In this document: in pieces, positions 35,455-44,695 of the stretch
Layout: every line of letters begins with the position of its first letter
Numbering within the stretch: position 1 is the stretch's first letter
Origin: Flavobacterium sp. DG2-3
GTDB taxonomy: Bacteria; Bacteroidota; Bacteroidia; Flavobacteriales; Flavobacteriaceae
Reading direction: 5' to 3'
Length of the DNA: 64,000 bases
NCBI RefSeq assembly: GCF_030730925.1
Contig: NZ_JAVAMB010000020.1
Location: 1-64,000 of the forward strand
Notes under the pieces: generated by a model
Databases searched by the model: none
What the model saw: the letters and a program-made list of their open reading frames with translations, nothing else
Told to the model about the DNA's origin: nothing
Program-made: the position numbers and the translations under genes

Positions 35455-36672
35455 TTATGCTTTCTCCATTTCTTTAGTGAGCGAACTCAGATATTCAGTT
35501 GGAGTATTGGTGGTAATTTCTTTGAAATAGCGATTAAAAGACGATTTTGAATTAAAACCTGCCTCATAAGCCACTTCTAGAATATTGACGTTTTTGTTAT
35601 GCTTGGATAACTGGTTCAATTTGTCTTTTACATATTGAATTCTATATTCATTTACAAACGTATAAAATGGCTTATTTACAAAATGGTTCAAGGTTTCGCT
35701 TACGTGATATTTCTTCTGGTTCGTAAGCTGAGAAAGTTTATCGATTGTGAGTTCGCTGTCTGTAAAGTGCTTTTCTGACTCCATTGCAGCTTCGAGCTTC
35801 AATAATATTTTGAACATTTCTTTTTCACGAAGCACTTCTTTTCGCTTTTGCGCTGCCGGACGTTCTTTTTTCGAAATCACTATCGTATTAGATAATGGCG
35901 GCGTTTTAAATAAGCTTAAGGCATCGGTTTGAACTTCAGATGGCGCTGTAATTTCTGCAACCGCAAAGTTTACTTCTTGAAATACAATTTCTTCTTGAAT
36001 AGGATCTTCAGAAGGCTCGATAGAAACAGTGTATTTATGAGTGATGATTCTGATTACAATACAAATCAGTAAAGCATAAACAACGCTTCGGCTGATGTAG
36101 CTTAAAGAAAATGCATTAGGCAAAAAGATGGTTAGAAATGAACCAATGCAACCAATTAAAAGAAAAAGTGAAGCAACCTGTATAATCAGGTTTCTTTCCA
36201 TGCAATTTGGTGATAGTTTTTTCACCGCTGTATAGATTATAAAGCACGAAAAAATAATATCTGACGAAAGCAAAACGTACAGCGTAACCGTATTATACCA
36301 ATATAAAAACTGATGTCCTTTTGGAGATCCCGCTGCTAAAACGCAAATTGTAGAAAAATAAGCAATAGCGCCAAGTATTAAAGGAATAAACAAATACCAT
36401 CTTGAAGAAGGTATAAATTCTGGATTAAGCGTTTTCCGCAAATACAGATACAAAAGCGGAATATAAGAAAAACCGATAAAGGTATTCAGCATATTCAGCA
36501 CTTGCTGATCTTCTATAAAATTAAAAATGTAAAATTTGATCGAAAGATGAAGTCCGATACAAATTACTAATGAAATCAATAAATCATCAGCATGGGTTCT
36601 GTATCTGCTTCTTAAAAGTAAAACTACGGCTAGTAAAGCCTGAAATATTCCTATGGCAATTATATATTTCAT
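35455..36672 (-). CDS. Membrane-anchored AraC-family regulator (7TM-HTH_18)
   Basis: The 405-residue protein's N-terminal half (about 1-215) contains seven hydrophobic helices, then a linker with basic R-P-A-A-Q-K-R-K-E-V. A C-terminal AraC DNA-binding domain (about 300-400) has L-T-I-D-K-L-S-Q-L-T-N-Q-K-K-Y-H-V-S and A-Y-E-A-G-F-N-S-K-S-S-F-N-R-Y-F-K. Such 7TM-AraC proteins are common in Bacteroidota and sense signals at the inner membrane. It is divergent from the TonB-dependent receptor gene (217-bp gap), the usual arrangement for a regulator and its target. Confidence 0.88.
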   Translation of the reverse strand: MKYIIAIGIFQALLAVVLLLRSRYRTHADDLLISLVICIGLHLSIKFYIFNFIEDQQVLNMLNTFIGFSYIPLLYLYLRKTLNPEFIPSSRWYLFIPLILGAIAYFSTICVLAAGSPKGHQFLYWYNTVTLYVLLSSDIIFSCFIIYTAVKKLSPNCMERNLIIQVASLFLLIGCIGSFLTIFLPNAFSLSYISRSVVYALLICIVIRIITHKYTVSIEPSEDPIQEEIVFQEVNFAVAEITAPSEVQTDALSLFKTPPLSNTIVISKKERPAAQKRKEVLREKEMFKILLKLEAAMESEKHFTDSELTIDKLSQLTNQKKYHVSETLNHFVNKPFYTFVNEYRIQYVKDKLNQLSKHNKNVNILEVAYEAGFNSKSSFNRYFKEITTNTPTEYLSSLTKEMEKA

Positions 36673-36889
36673 CTGAAATCTTTGTGCTAAAGTACTTTCA
36701 TGGAGTTAACTAAATGTTTACAAATTGCAAAAAAATCAGTTCGTAACAATTTAATAACAATCCCAAATCCCTTTAAAAACAAGACTTTAGACAAAAACAC
36801 AAAAATTGATACTGCTGTTAAGTACTTATAAATCTATAGGGTCGCGACAAAGTATTTTTCGCAACAAATTTGCCAAAAAAAACACAACC

Positions 36890-39793
36890 ATGTTACTGAA
36901 AAACTCTTGCAAATTTAAACTCAATCAAAAGCAGGTATTCAAAAAAATACTTTTTACCCTGCTGCTTACAACAGGCGCTATACTGTCTGGAAATGCTCAG
37001 ACCATTAAAGGAATCGTTACCAGCGATACCGGTACATTACCGACTGCGAATATTACTGGAAAAAGTTTTCAAAATTCGACCATATCAGATATTCAAGGAG
37101 CTTTTACCTTGACTGCTCCACTGATAGGTGAAGTTACAATCGAAATCAGCTATATTGGTTTCGAGACAAAATCAATTACTTTAAACTTGGTAAAAGGAAT
37201 CAACGATATTGGTTTAATTCAAATGTCGCCAGACGGTTCAAGCACATTAAAAGAAATTGTTGTGTCTGGAACAATGGCGCCATCTCAAGCAAAAGCGTAT
37301 AGCATTAAAAAGAATTCGCTTGCGATTATGGACGTTATGGCTGCCGATGCGATTGGTAAATTACCAGACCGTAATGCTGCCGAAGCGGTACAGCGTATGC
37401 AAGGTGTGGCCGTTGCGAGATATCACGGTGAGGCCGATCAGGCTACGGTAAGAGGAACTCCTTTTGCTTGGACTTCTACTTTATTTAACGGAAATCGTTT
37501 GCCAAGCTCCAATGTTATGGGAAACCGTTCGTCTGTATTGGATGCCGTTCCATCAGAAATGATTCAATATGTGCAAGTTGCGAAAGCTATTACACCAGAT
37601 ATGGAAGGCGATGCAATTGGAGGATCGATTAACTTTATTACTCGTACTGCACCTTCAAAACGTACCTTAAACGTAAGTGCTGCGGGAGGTTATAACACTT
37701 TTAGCGAAAATGGAACGTATAATGGTTCTATTACTTACGGAGATCGTTTCTTCAACAATAAATTAGGCGTAATTGTTTCTGGAGCGATCTGGAGCAGACA
37801 ATGGGGATCTGATGAATTTGCAGCCACTTACAATACTGGTGCTGCAACGGAACAGCAGAAAAGATCTCTAAATACGGTTCTTTTTAAACGTTATATGGGA
37901 GAACGCGAAACCAAAGGATTAAATGTGGGTGCAGAATACAAAATTACACCTGCCGATAAAATATTCTTTAGAGGAATGGCGAATAAATTTGACGATATAC
38001 GCCCAGTATATGAATCTTATATTGATTATACGAATTCGCGTTTTCAATACAATTACAGATATTCTCATTACCAAACGGCGCTAAACGGATTTGAAGTTGG
38101 TGGAGAACATCAGATGAGCGAAAAATTCAAACTGGATTGGAGTTACAGCAATCATAAATCAGATTATTATTTGGATACGCCTCCTACTTCTGTAAACAAA
38201 GGTCTTCCAATTGCTACTTTCCGCCAGAAAATTACAGGTGGTTTCAATGATCTTTCAAGCGATGGAAAGCGTTACTGGGGCTTTGATTCTCCAAACGGTG
38301 TCGGTGGAACGGTTGACAATTTTGAAACCGGAATTGCTAATCCAAATGAAGTGATGGATCCGTCTAAATTATTGCTAAACCAATTGGTTATTGCACAATT
38401 AAATAACAGCGAAAGAGACCAAATCGGACAAATCAATTTAAAAGTTGAAGCTAGTTCTAAAGTAAATCTGAAGTTTGGTGCAAAATACCGTCACAAAGAC
38501 AGAACAAACACCTACGGATCAAATTATGTGTACTTGCCAGCTGCTGCGGTTGGAATTCCAAATTCACCAGCTTTGGTTCCGTTATCGAATCTGCAGACAA
38601 CTAGTTTCCCAAGCGGAAGCAAATTCTTTGGAAACATGAATGGAGATTTCAGCCAGTTCGTCGTAAATCCGTTAACTAAAGATCAGTTGTTTGCTATGTT
38701 TGGACAGCCTTTTCAAACGGCTAACGGCATAATGGATTTTACGTCTAAAACTAATGCAACTGCTTTTTATACGGGCGACGAAAGTGTAATTGCAAGTTAT
38801 GCGATGGCCGAAATAGATGCAACTGAGAATTTTAAAATCGTTACAGGTATTAGAAATGAATATACAGATATGACATTAAACGGAACAAAAGCAACTACAG
38901 AAGGAACTCCGGCTGTTGTAACCTTAAGTCCGTCAAAGGTTGAAAATGATTATAACGCGTTTCTTCCGATGTTGCATTTAAAATATAAATTGAGCGATAA
39001 ATCTAATCTTCGTGCCGCTTATACACGCTCATTTGTACGTCCAAATTTTGGAGATATGACACCAGGAAGTTCGACCAATACCACTTCTTCACCAATGACT
39101 ATTACACAGGGAAATCCTGATCTAAAACCAACATTCAGCAACAATTTTGATTTGATGGGAGAATACTTCTTCGACAATGTTGGACTACTTTCTGGAGGCG
39201 CTTTCTATAAAAATATTACTGATGTTGTTTTTACAGATGTAAGCATGCAGAATATTGACGGTGAAGATTACTTAGTAACTCAGGCAAAAAACCTAAACAA
39301 AGCTACTTTATTCGGTTTTGAAGCTGGAATCAACAAAAGATTCGATTTCCTTAACGGATTCTGGAGCGGCTTTGGAATAGAATTCAACTATACTTTTATT
39401 GACTCTAAAACGGAAGTGCCAAGAATTACCGCAACTGGTATTGAAAATGATAAAACAGGTCTGCCAAACCAATCTAAAAACTTATTTAATGCGATTCTTT
39501 TTTACGAAAGAAATGGTTTAATGGTGCGTCTTGCAGGTAATTACCGCGGAAATTCTGTAGAAAGCATCAATCAGCAATTAGGCCCAGATTATTACATCTG
39601 GACAGATTCCAACTTTACTGTTGACGCCTCTGCAACCTACAGCATTACTAAAAGACTGAAAGTTTTTCTTGAGTTGAACAACTTAACCGATTCTCCAGTA
39701 AAAATGTATATGGGGAAAGAAAAACGCCGCGTTACTTCTCAAGAATGGTACGGAAGCCGTGGACAAGCAGGACTTCGATATGATATTTTCTAA
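36890..39793 (+). CDS. TonB-dependent receptor (TonB-Xanth-Caul type)
   Basis: The protein has 967 residues from the ATG at 36890; the frame opens at 36806, but the later ATG gives a sensible signal peptide ending G-N-A-Q. A carboxypeptidase-regulatory-like domain (about 42-115) precedes the plug, which has I-G-K-L-P-D-R-N-A-A-E-A-V-Q-R-M-Q-G-V, the hallmark of the TonB-Xanth-Caul group. The barrel ends with G-L-R-Y-D-I-F. No SusD partner is present. It overlaps no coding gene but runs into the phosphatase gene after 28 bp, so both are probably co-transcribed and the substrate may be a phosphorylated compound. Confidence 0.92.
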   Translation: MLLKNSCKFKLNQKQVFKKILFTLLLTTGAILSGNAQTIKGIVTSDTGTLPTANITGKSFQNSTISDIQGAFTLTAPLIGEVTIEISYIGFETKSITLNLVKGINDIGLIQMSPDGSSTLKEIVVSGTMAPSQAKAYSIKKNSLAIMDVMAADAIGKLPDRNAAEAVQRMQGVAVARYHGEADQATVRGTPFAWTSTLFNGNRLPSSNVMGNRSSVLDAVPSEMIQYVQVAKAITPDMEGDAIGGSINFITRTAPSKRTLNVSAAGGYNTFSENGTYNGSITYGDRFFNNKLGVIVSGAIWSRQWGSDEFAATYNTGAATEQQKRSLNTVLFKRYMGERETKGLNVGAEYKITPADKIFFRGMANKFDDIRPVYESYIDYTNSRFQYNYRYSHYQTALNGFEVGGEHQMSEKFKLDWSYSNHKSDYYLDTPPTSVNKGLPIATFRQKITGGFNDLSSDGKRYWGFDSPNGVGGTVDNFETGIANPNEVMDPSKLLLNQLVIAQLNNSERDQIGQINLKVEASSKVNLKFGAKYRHKDRTNTYGSNYVYLPAAAVGIPNSPALVPLSNLQTTSFPSGSKFFGNMNGDFSQFVVNPLTKDQLFAMFGQPFQTANGIMDFTSKTNATAFYTGDESVIASYAMAEIDATENFKIVTGIRNEYTDMTLNGTKATTEGTPAVVTLSPSKVENDYNAFLPMLHLKYKLSDKSNLRAAYTRSFVRPNFGDMTPGSSTNTTSSPMTITQGNPDLKPTFSNNFDLMGEYFFDNVGLLSGGAFYKNITDVVFTDVSMQNIDGEDYLVTQAKNLNKATLFGFEAGINKRFDFLNGFWSGFGIEFNYTFIDSKTEVPRITATGIENDKTGLPNQSKNLFNAILFYERNGLMVRLAGNYRGNSVESINQQLGPDYYIWTDSNFTVDASATYSITKRLKVFLELNNLTDSPVKMYMGKEKRRVTSQEWYGSRGQAGLRYDIF

Positions 39794-39821
39794 AATAATA
39801 AACACAAATAAATTCAACAAA

Positions 39822-40637
39822 ATGAAAAAAGCAATAATCACAATGGCAGTTTTGGCACCACTAGTTGCCTCTGCTCAACTTACAGATAGCATTAAAAGAT
39901 TAGTCCCTGTAAAAGGAACCGTAAATTTTAGAGATGTAGGCGGTTACAAAACTATGGATGGAAAACAGGTTGCGTGGGGAAAAGTATATAGAAGCGCAGG
40001 AATTGATAAATTGACAGATACCGATTTAGCAATATTAGACAAGAAAAAAATTCACACCGTAATTGATTTTCGAGGTGTTGCCGAAGCTAAAGCAGCTCCA
40101 GATCATTTGCCAAAAAATACAGATTACACTTTAAGTCCAGCAGGAAGTGACAGTCTTCCTAATCCGGCGCAAATGGTTAAGTTTTTGAAAGAAGGCAACT
40201 TTCTGGAAAAATTCTATGGCGTTGATGCTGTAAAATATAGTGGAGACAGATTTAGACCTTTGTTTGTGAAACTTTTAACTGCTGATAAAAAAGAAGCTGT
40301 AATGTACCACTGTACAGGTGGACGTGATCGTACGGGAATGGCAACTGCTTTATTCTTGTATATTTTGCAGGTTCCTCAAGAAACGATTGAAGCCGATTAT
40401 GTTGCTTCTAATGTTTATTTGAAACCAATGAATAAAAAAATGTTAGCACCTTTGGCTAAAATGAGCGGTATGACAGAACAGGAAGTAGAAAATTCAATGT
40501 CATTGAAACCAGAGCTTATCCGTGCTTTTTTTAACGGACTAAAAAACCAATACGGAAGCATTGAAAATTTCCTTCAGCAGGAAATGGGTATTGGTACAAA
40601 AGAAATTGCCTTATTAAGAAAAAAATATACTGTGTAG
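39822..40637 (+). CDS. Secreted cysteine-dependent (PTP-like) phosphatase
   Basis: The protein has 271 residues from the ATG at 39822, giving a signal peptide ending V-A-S-A-Q. The family block N-F-R-D-V-G-G-Y lies just after, and the HC-x5-R active site is H163-C164-T-G-G-R-D-R170-T, with Cys164 as nucleophile and Arg170 binding phosphate. This is the tyrosine-phosphatase-like (Y_phosphatase3) family, which includes lipid and inositol phosphatases as well as protein phosphatases. Export to the periplasm favours a nutrient phosphoester over a phosphoprotein as substrate. It ends before a strong terminator. Confidence 0.88.
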   Translation: MKKAIITMAVLAPLVASAQLTDSIKRLVPVKGTVNFRDVGGYKTMDGKQVAWGKVYRSAGIDKLTDTDLAILDKKKIHTVIDFRGVAEAKAAPDHLPKNTDYTLSPAGSDSLPNPAQMVKFLKEGNFLEKFYGVDAVKYSGDRFRPLFVKLLTADKKEAVMYHCTGGRDRTGMATALFLYILQVPQETIEADYVASNVYLKPMNKKMLAPLAKMSGMTEQEVENSMSLKPELIRAFFNGLKNQYGSIENFLQQEMGIGTKEIALLRKKYTV

Positions 40638-40662
40638 TTGTTTCGTGTTTTATTTTCAAAGA

Positions 40663-40689
40663 AAAAGCTGTCCGATTTGGACAGCTTTT
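40663..40689. terminator. Terminator between convergent phosphatase and VOC genes
   Basis: Perfect 11-bp stem AAAAGCTGTCC / GGACAGCTTTT with loop GATTT. A-runs and T-runs on both sides let it act in both directions. Confidence 0.85.
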
Positions 40690-40708
40690 CGTTTATAGAG
40701 AAAATTGC

Positions 40709-41716
40709 TTATTCTTTTTCAGACACAAAAACATATAGTTTTTGCACTTTTCCATTTTCGATCACAAACAAATCCATACCGCTAACAACTGCTGGTTTCG
40801 ATTTTGAACCAAATTGCCAATACAAGCGAATTATATTATGATTCGTTTCAATTGATTTTGCAGTAAATCTAAATTCAGGATTTTTGGTCTGAAGTTCTAC
40901 AATAAATTTACTGATATCATTAATTCCTTCAGCAATAAAATGACGATCGACCATTTCTACATCAGATGCGTAAACTTGATTTAATAAAACGTTACGTTTT
41001 GCTTCGTCTTTTTCATTCCAGATTTTAAGGTGATTTTCTACTATTGCTGTATTCTTTTTAGCATCAAAATCATCTGCTGTAACTTTTTTTACTGCTTTAT
41101 TTTTCGGTGACCATAAGATTGTTTTCGGATTCGATTTTTCATATCCTTTTCCGTTTGGATACGAAACCAGTTCCATTTTAGAACCCCAAGGCGTTTCAAA
41201 ATACACCCAAGATTCCCCAGCAGTATCTCCCGATGGCATTGTAAAAGGTTCGCCCAATACTTTTACGCCTTTGCTTTTTAAATATTGCACCGCTGCATGA
41301 ATATCATTTACATAAAATGCAATGTGTGATGCGCCGATATCATCGGTATTTGGCTGTGTTTTGCTTCCTTTATTGTCCGCATATTCAAATACTTCTATAC
41401 TCGCTCCGTTTCCTGCATTTATCATTTTTATCGTAACAGCACCCGTTTTCGGATTAATATGATTTAATTCTTTCCAAGCATCATCCAACGGAATTGGTCC
41501 TAATTGTGTTACAGGTTTAAACCCGAGTACATCGTCAAAAAATGGTATCGCTTTATTGAGATCAGGAACATTAATTCCCACATGATCGATTCCCACTATT
41601 CCAGCATTATTTTGAGCCACAGTCTTTTCAGAAGCAGAAAAAAGAATTAATAAGTTAAGCATTGCTGCTGCTGAAGTCTGTACTTTTTTATTTGATTTTT
41701 TATGAGTTGTTTTCAT
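40709..41716 (-). CDS. Exported VOC (glyoxalase-like)-NTF2-like fusion protein
   Basis: The 335-residue protein has a basic N-terminus and hydrophobic stretch (about 15-35), looking like an export signal. Residues about 40-165 form a vicinal-oxygen-chelate domain (I-D-H-V-G-I-N-V-P-D-L, then H-I-A-F-Y-V-N-D-I and W-V-Y-F-E-T-P-W-G), the glyoxalase/dioxygenase fold with candidate metal ligands His and Glu. Residues about 210-335 look like a SnoaL/NTF2-type domain (A-I-V-E-N-H-L-K-I-W-N-E-K-D). Substrate unknown. The gene stands alone; the gap upstream holds the inverted-repeat element. Confidence 0.75.
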   Translation of the reverse strand: MKTTHKKSNKKVQTSAAAMLNLLILFSASEKTVAQNNAGIVGIDHVGINVPDLNKAIPFFDDVLGFKPVTQLGPIPLDDAWKELNHINPKTGAVTIKMINAGNGASIEVFEYADNKGSKTQPNTDDIGASHIAFYVNDIHAAVQYLKSKGVKVLGEPFTMPSGDTAGESWVYFETPWGSKMELVSYPNGKGYEKSNPKTILWSPKNKAVKKVTADDFDAKKNTAIVENHLKIWNEKDEAKRNVLLNQVYASDVEMVDRHFIAEGINDISKFIVELQTKNPEFRFTAKSIETNHNIIRLYWQFGSKSKPAVVSGMDLFVIENGKVQKLYVFVSEKE

Positions 41717-41767
41717 GATTATTGTAAATGTTTGAATAAATTATCTAATGTTTTATTGTTGATATTC

Positions 41768-41901
41768 TAACACATAGAAACATAGCTTATGCAAGCTTAA
41801 AAAGGCATTTCATTTGCATAAACAAACATAGCTATGTGTGAGAAACGAGTTTCTTTTCATCTTCTTTTCAGATAAAGAAAAAACTATGTTTCTATGTGTT
41901 A
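41768..41901 (-). repeat. Intergenic inverted-repeat element, copy 2 (134 bp)
   Basis: The ends TAACACATAGAAACATAG (41768-41785) and CTATGTTTCTATGTGTTA (41884-41901) are perfect 18-bp inverted repeats. Read on the minus strand, the interior repeats the blocks of copy 1: AAAGAAACTCGTTTCT, ACACATAGCTATGT, an A-T-G-rich spacer with TGCCTTTTT, then AAGCTATG. The two copies lie about 17.8 kb apart in opposite orientation, each alone in a gap between minus-strand genes. Confidence 0.75.
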
Positions 41902-41939
41902 AAAATTAAACTTTGTCTAATTATTGAATGTTTCAGAAA

Positions 41940-42797
41940 TTAATTAGTGTAAGCGGCTAGCCATTTAGCTTTGATATTGGCACGAGCTTCAATAAATTCT
42001 TTATCGGTTCCTTGAGCGATGGCATCTAATGGAAAACGCAAAGGTCTCTCTCCTTTTTTCATGTTTACCAATTCTAAAATACCATCTGCAATAGTCTGTG
42101 GATTCATAGCGAACTGCGCCATTTTACCAAATAATGCAGTTCCTAATGCATTGAATTTGTCTGTTGCTGCTTCTCCATATTGCTCGATAATTTCTGTTTT
42201 ATCGGCATGAATACCCGCTTTTGATCCGTTATTCATTTCTGTTGGATAAACTCCCGGCTGAATACTTACGTTTTCAATTCCGTACTCTGCTAATTCATCT
42301 TGCAATCCTTCTGTAAAACTTTCTACGACAAGTTTAGAAGCGATGTACGGAATCATAAAAGGCAATGTGTGTCCGCTTGCTCCTGTTGTAATATTGATAA
42401 CAAGACCACTTTTTTCTTTTCTCATAGAAGGAAGAACTGCCTGATACATACGAAGCACGCTGTAAACGTTTACATCGAACATTTTACGAACCTGATCAAC
42501 AGAATAGCCTTCAAGCAGACCAAAACCACTTACTGCAGCATTATTGATCAGAACATCAATTTTTCCGTATTTAGCAATTACTTTTTCGATTGCAACCTTA
42601 ACTGATGCATCTTCTGTAATATCAATATCTACAACTTCAATATTTTCTATTGCTCCTAATTCTTTTGCTGCAGCAGCATTTTTATCGTTTGTGTTGCGCA
42701 TTCCTGCAATTACGGAGTGGCCTGCGTTTGCTAATGTGATAGCGGTAAGTTTTCCAAAGCCTGTACTTGTTCCTGTAATAAAAATTGTTTTTGACAT
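41940..42797 (-). CDS. Short-chain dehydrogenase/reductase (SDR)
   Basis: This 285-residue classical SDR has the dinucleotide motif T-G-T-S-T-G-F-G at the N-terminus, N-N-A at the end of strand 4, and the active-site Y-x-x-x-K in P-Y-I-A-S-K preceded by N-I-T-T-G-A. The Gly-rich motif with a following Arg (A-G-M-R-N-T) suggests NADPH. Substrate cannot be told. The next gene upstream on the same strand is the Crp-type regulator, 165 bp away and followed by its own terminator. Confidence 0.9.
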   Translation of the reverse strand: MSKTIFITGTSTGFGKLTAITLANAGHSVIAGMRNTNDKNAAAAKELGAIENIEVVDIDITEDASVKVAIEKVIAKYGKIDVLINNAAVSGFGLLEGYSVDQVRKMFDVNVYSVLRMYQAVLPSMRKEKSGLVINITTGASGHTLPFMIPYIASKLVVESFTEGLQDELAEYGIENVSIQPGVYPTEMNNGSKAGIHADKTEIIEQYGEAATDKFNALGTALFGKMAQFAMNPQTIADGILELVNMKKGERPLRFPLDAIAQGTDKEFIEARANIKAKWLAAYTN

Positions 42798-42935
42798 GAT
42801 TTCTAATATTTTAATTGTTTATAATGTTTGTTTCTTTTGAACATTACAAAGTTGCGCAGAATGCAAAACCTGCACATTGATTAGAAATAAGTAAAAACTT
42901 GATCTAGATCAAGAGTTTGAAAAGGGCATAAAAAA

Positions 42936-42954
42936 AGGAGCTTTTAAAGCTCCT
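42936..42954 (-). terminator. Terminator after the Crp-type regulator
   Basis: Nearly perfect hairpin AGGAGCTTT / AAAGCTCCT, followed on the minus strand by TTTTTTT, 8 bp beyond the regulator's stop. Confidence 0.8.
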
Positions 42955-42962
42955 GATATGGT

Positions 42963-43541
42963 TTATTTTTTAGCGGTCTGTTTTCGAATACGGCTTAGCG
43001 TTTCTGGTGTCATGCCCAAATAAGAGGCAATCATAGTCTGAGGAATTCTAGACGCAAAGCCTGGATATTTATTGACAAAATTTAAATACTTTTCTTCGGC
43101 TGTTAAAGTTAGTGAAGCCTGAATTCTATTCTGAGCTGCTATAAAGCTTCTTTGCAAAATAGTATTGACCATATTATTAAACGCTGGAATTTCTCTGCAA
43201 AGCATTTCAAAATTTTCATGAGTAAAAAGTACAAGCTCTGTATCTTCAATGGCATCAATATTAAAACGGGATGGCTGCTGCATCATTAAGCTCTCACGAT
43301 CTCCTGTCCACCAATTTTCTATACTGAAACTATTAACATGTTCGCCTCCTTTTTCATCCACTGTATAAGTCCTTACGCAGCCTTGAGTAATGAATGCGTC
43401 ATATTTCCAGACATCTCCTTCCTGTAGAAGATACTGCCTTTTTCGAAGTTTTTTTATAATGGCAAATGACCGAATGCGTTCAGATTCTTCCTGAGTCAGC
43501 TCAGTTTTATCTTCTAGATACTTTTGGAATATTTCATACAT
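42963..43541 (-). CDS. Crp/Fnr-family transcriptional regulator
   Basis: The protein has 192 residues from the ATG at 43541; the frame could start at 43604, but the extra 21 residues have no counterpart in the family. An N-terminal cyclic-nucleotide-binding-like beta roll (about 20-115, with L-L-Q-E-G-D and Q-G-C-V-R) lacks the conserved Arg-bearing cAMP pocket motif. A C-terminal winged helix (Q-T-M-I-A-S-Y-L-G-M-T-P-E-T-L-S-R-I) follows. Such small Crp proteins in Bacteroidota often control an adjacent oxidoreductase; here the SDR gene is next downstream. Confidence 0.88.
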   Translation of the reverse strand: MYEIFQKYLEDKTELTQEESERIRSFAIIKKLRKRQYLLQEGDVWKYDAFITQGCVRTYTVDEKGGEHVNSFSIENWWTGDRESLMMQQPSRFNIDAIEDTELVLFTHENFEMLCREIPAFNNMVNTILQRSFIAAQNRIQASLTLTAEEKYLNFVNKYPGFASRIPQTMIASYLGMTPETLSRIRKQTAKK

Positions 43542-43616
43542 AGATTGTAAAATTATATAAAAGGCATTTGATGGACAAATTTTAATATCGAACGAAACTG
43601 CCAATAATCAAAAAAT

Positions 43617-44627
43617 CTACAATATAATACTATGCTGTGGCACTGGCAGTACTGGAAGGTTTGTTTCTCCAAGCATTTCTTTGAGATCGACCTCTATAAT
43701 TTTTGAAATCTGTGAAATGGGTACATCATTCGCATTTCCTTCAAATGGGTTTTCGGTGCTCTCACCTACTTGTCCCAGCGAAGTATACATCCACGAAATA
43801 ATAACACTGAACGGAATCACTAGCCAAACCATATTTCCCTGCATAATGCCGGTTATACTTTCGTTCATTTTATCAAATTCTCTTAATAAGCCAAAAGGCA
43901 GCAGGAAACAGAAAAGGCGAACAAGCAAAGTATTTATAATGGCATATTGTCTCGGATAAGGAGAATCTTTCAACTGCTCGCTTCTTCCTTGATGGGTGTA
44001 AAAGTCTTTTATGGCTCTTTGGAATTCTAAAAACTGAATCAGAACAATTTCTTCTGAGTCCAAAAGCTTTTTCAACGTTTTGCTTTGCAATGCCATAATT
44101 TGCACCGCTTTATTTTTAGTTCCTAAAACATATTCTAAATCAGCTGGAGATAGATATTTTGAAAGCTCTTCTTCAAGGCTAGTTTCATTTTCGGGAATAC
44201 TATAATAAAACTCCTGATATTCTGCATTGTGTTTTTTCTGGCTGGCTTCCCAAACGCGGTAGGAACGCATTTCGTAGCGCAGTGCAGTAAGCCAAGCAAA
44301 ATGACGATAAATTAGTGTTTTTGCCTCTTCTGAATTATTAATAAAATCTCGGCACATTACGCCCCATGTTCGGCTTGTATTTAATATAAAAGTCCAAATT
44401 TGCTGTGCTTCTACGGTTCTATTATAGGTTTGGGTATTTTTAAAACCAACAATAAAAGCTGTTGCTGTTCCGAGTAATGCTACAACCGTCCAAGAAATTG
44501 CAAGCCATTTTACAGCAAAAACTTCATATAAAAGAACTGGAATGCTACTCAATAAAAGCAAAATATAAATGCTCTTTCTAGTCCAGAAAATAAACTCCGA
44601 AAGCTTATATGATTTACCTATATACAT
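43617..44627 (-). CDS. Bestrophin-like membrane protein
   Basis: The 336-residue protein has a bacterial bestrophin (UPF0187) layout: two N-terminal transmembrane helices (about 18-60), the conserved F-K-N-T-Q-T-Y-N-R segment, a cytoplasmic helical part with W-G-V-M-C-R-D-F, and two further membrane segments near 225-280. The C-terminal N-P-F-E-G-N-A-N-D-V-P matches the conserved tail. Bestrophins form pentameric ion channels, selective for cations or anions in bacteria. The Crp-type gene follows after 75 bp. Confidence 0.88.
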   Translation of the reverse strand: MYIGKSYKLSEFIFWTRKSIYILLLLSSIPVLLYEVFAVKWLAISWTVVALLGTATAFIVGFKNTQTYNRTVEAQQIWTFILNTSRTWGVMCRDFINNSEEAKTLIYRHFAWLTALRYEMRSYRVWEASQKKHNAEYQEFYYSIPENETSLEEELSKYLSPADLEYVLGTKNKAVQIMALQSKTLKKLLDSEEIVLIQFLEFQRAIKDFYTHQGRSEQLKDSPYPRQYAIINTLLVRLFCFLLPFGLLREFDKMNESITGIMQGNMVWLVIPFSVIISWMYTSLGQVGESTENPFEGNANDVPISQISKIIEVDLKEMLGETNLPVLPVPQHSIIL

Positions 44628-44651
44628 GGTGTGTGTTTTAAATTAAAAGCT

Positions 44652-44688
44652 AAAAAAAGCATGCCTTTGGGGGCACAGACATGCTTTT
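44652..44688 (-). terminator. Terminator after the YCII gene
   Basis: Stem AAAAGCATG / CATGCTTTT with a 16-nt loop. On the minus strand the stem ends in a run of seven T. It lies 8 bp beyond the stop of the YCII-like gene. Confidence 0.75.
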
Positions 44689-44695
44689 AAGGAAA

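Noticed and set aside
40663..40689. Inverted repeat as a possible operator
   Set aside because: Position between two convergent stops, GC-rich stem with short loop and flanking A/T runs fit a terminator.
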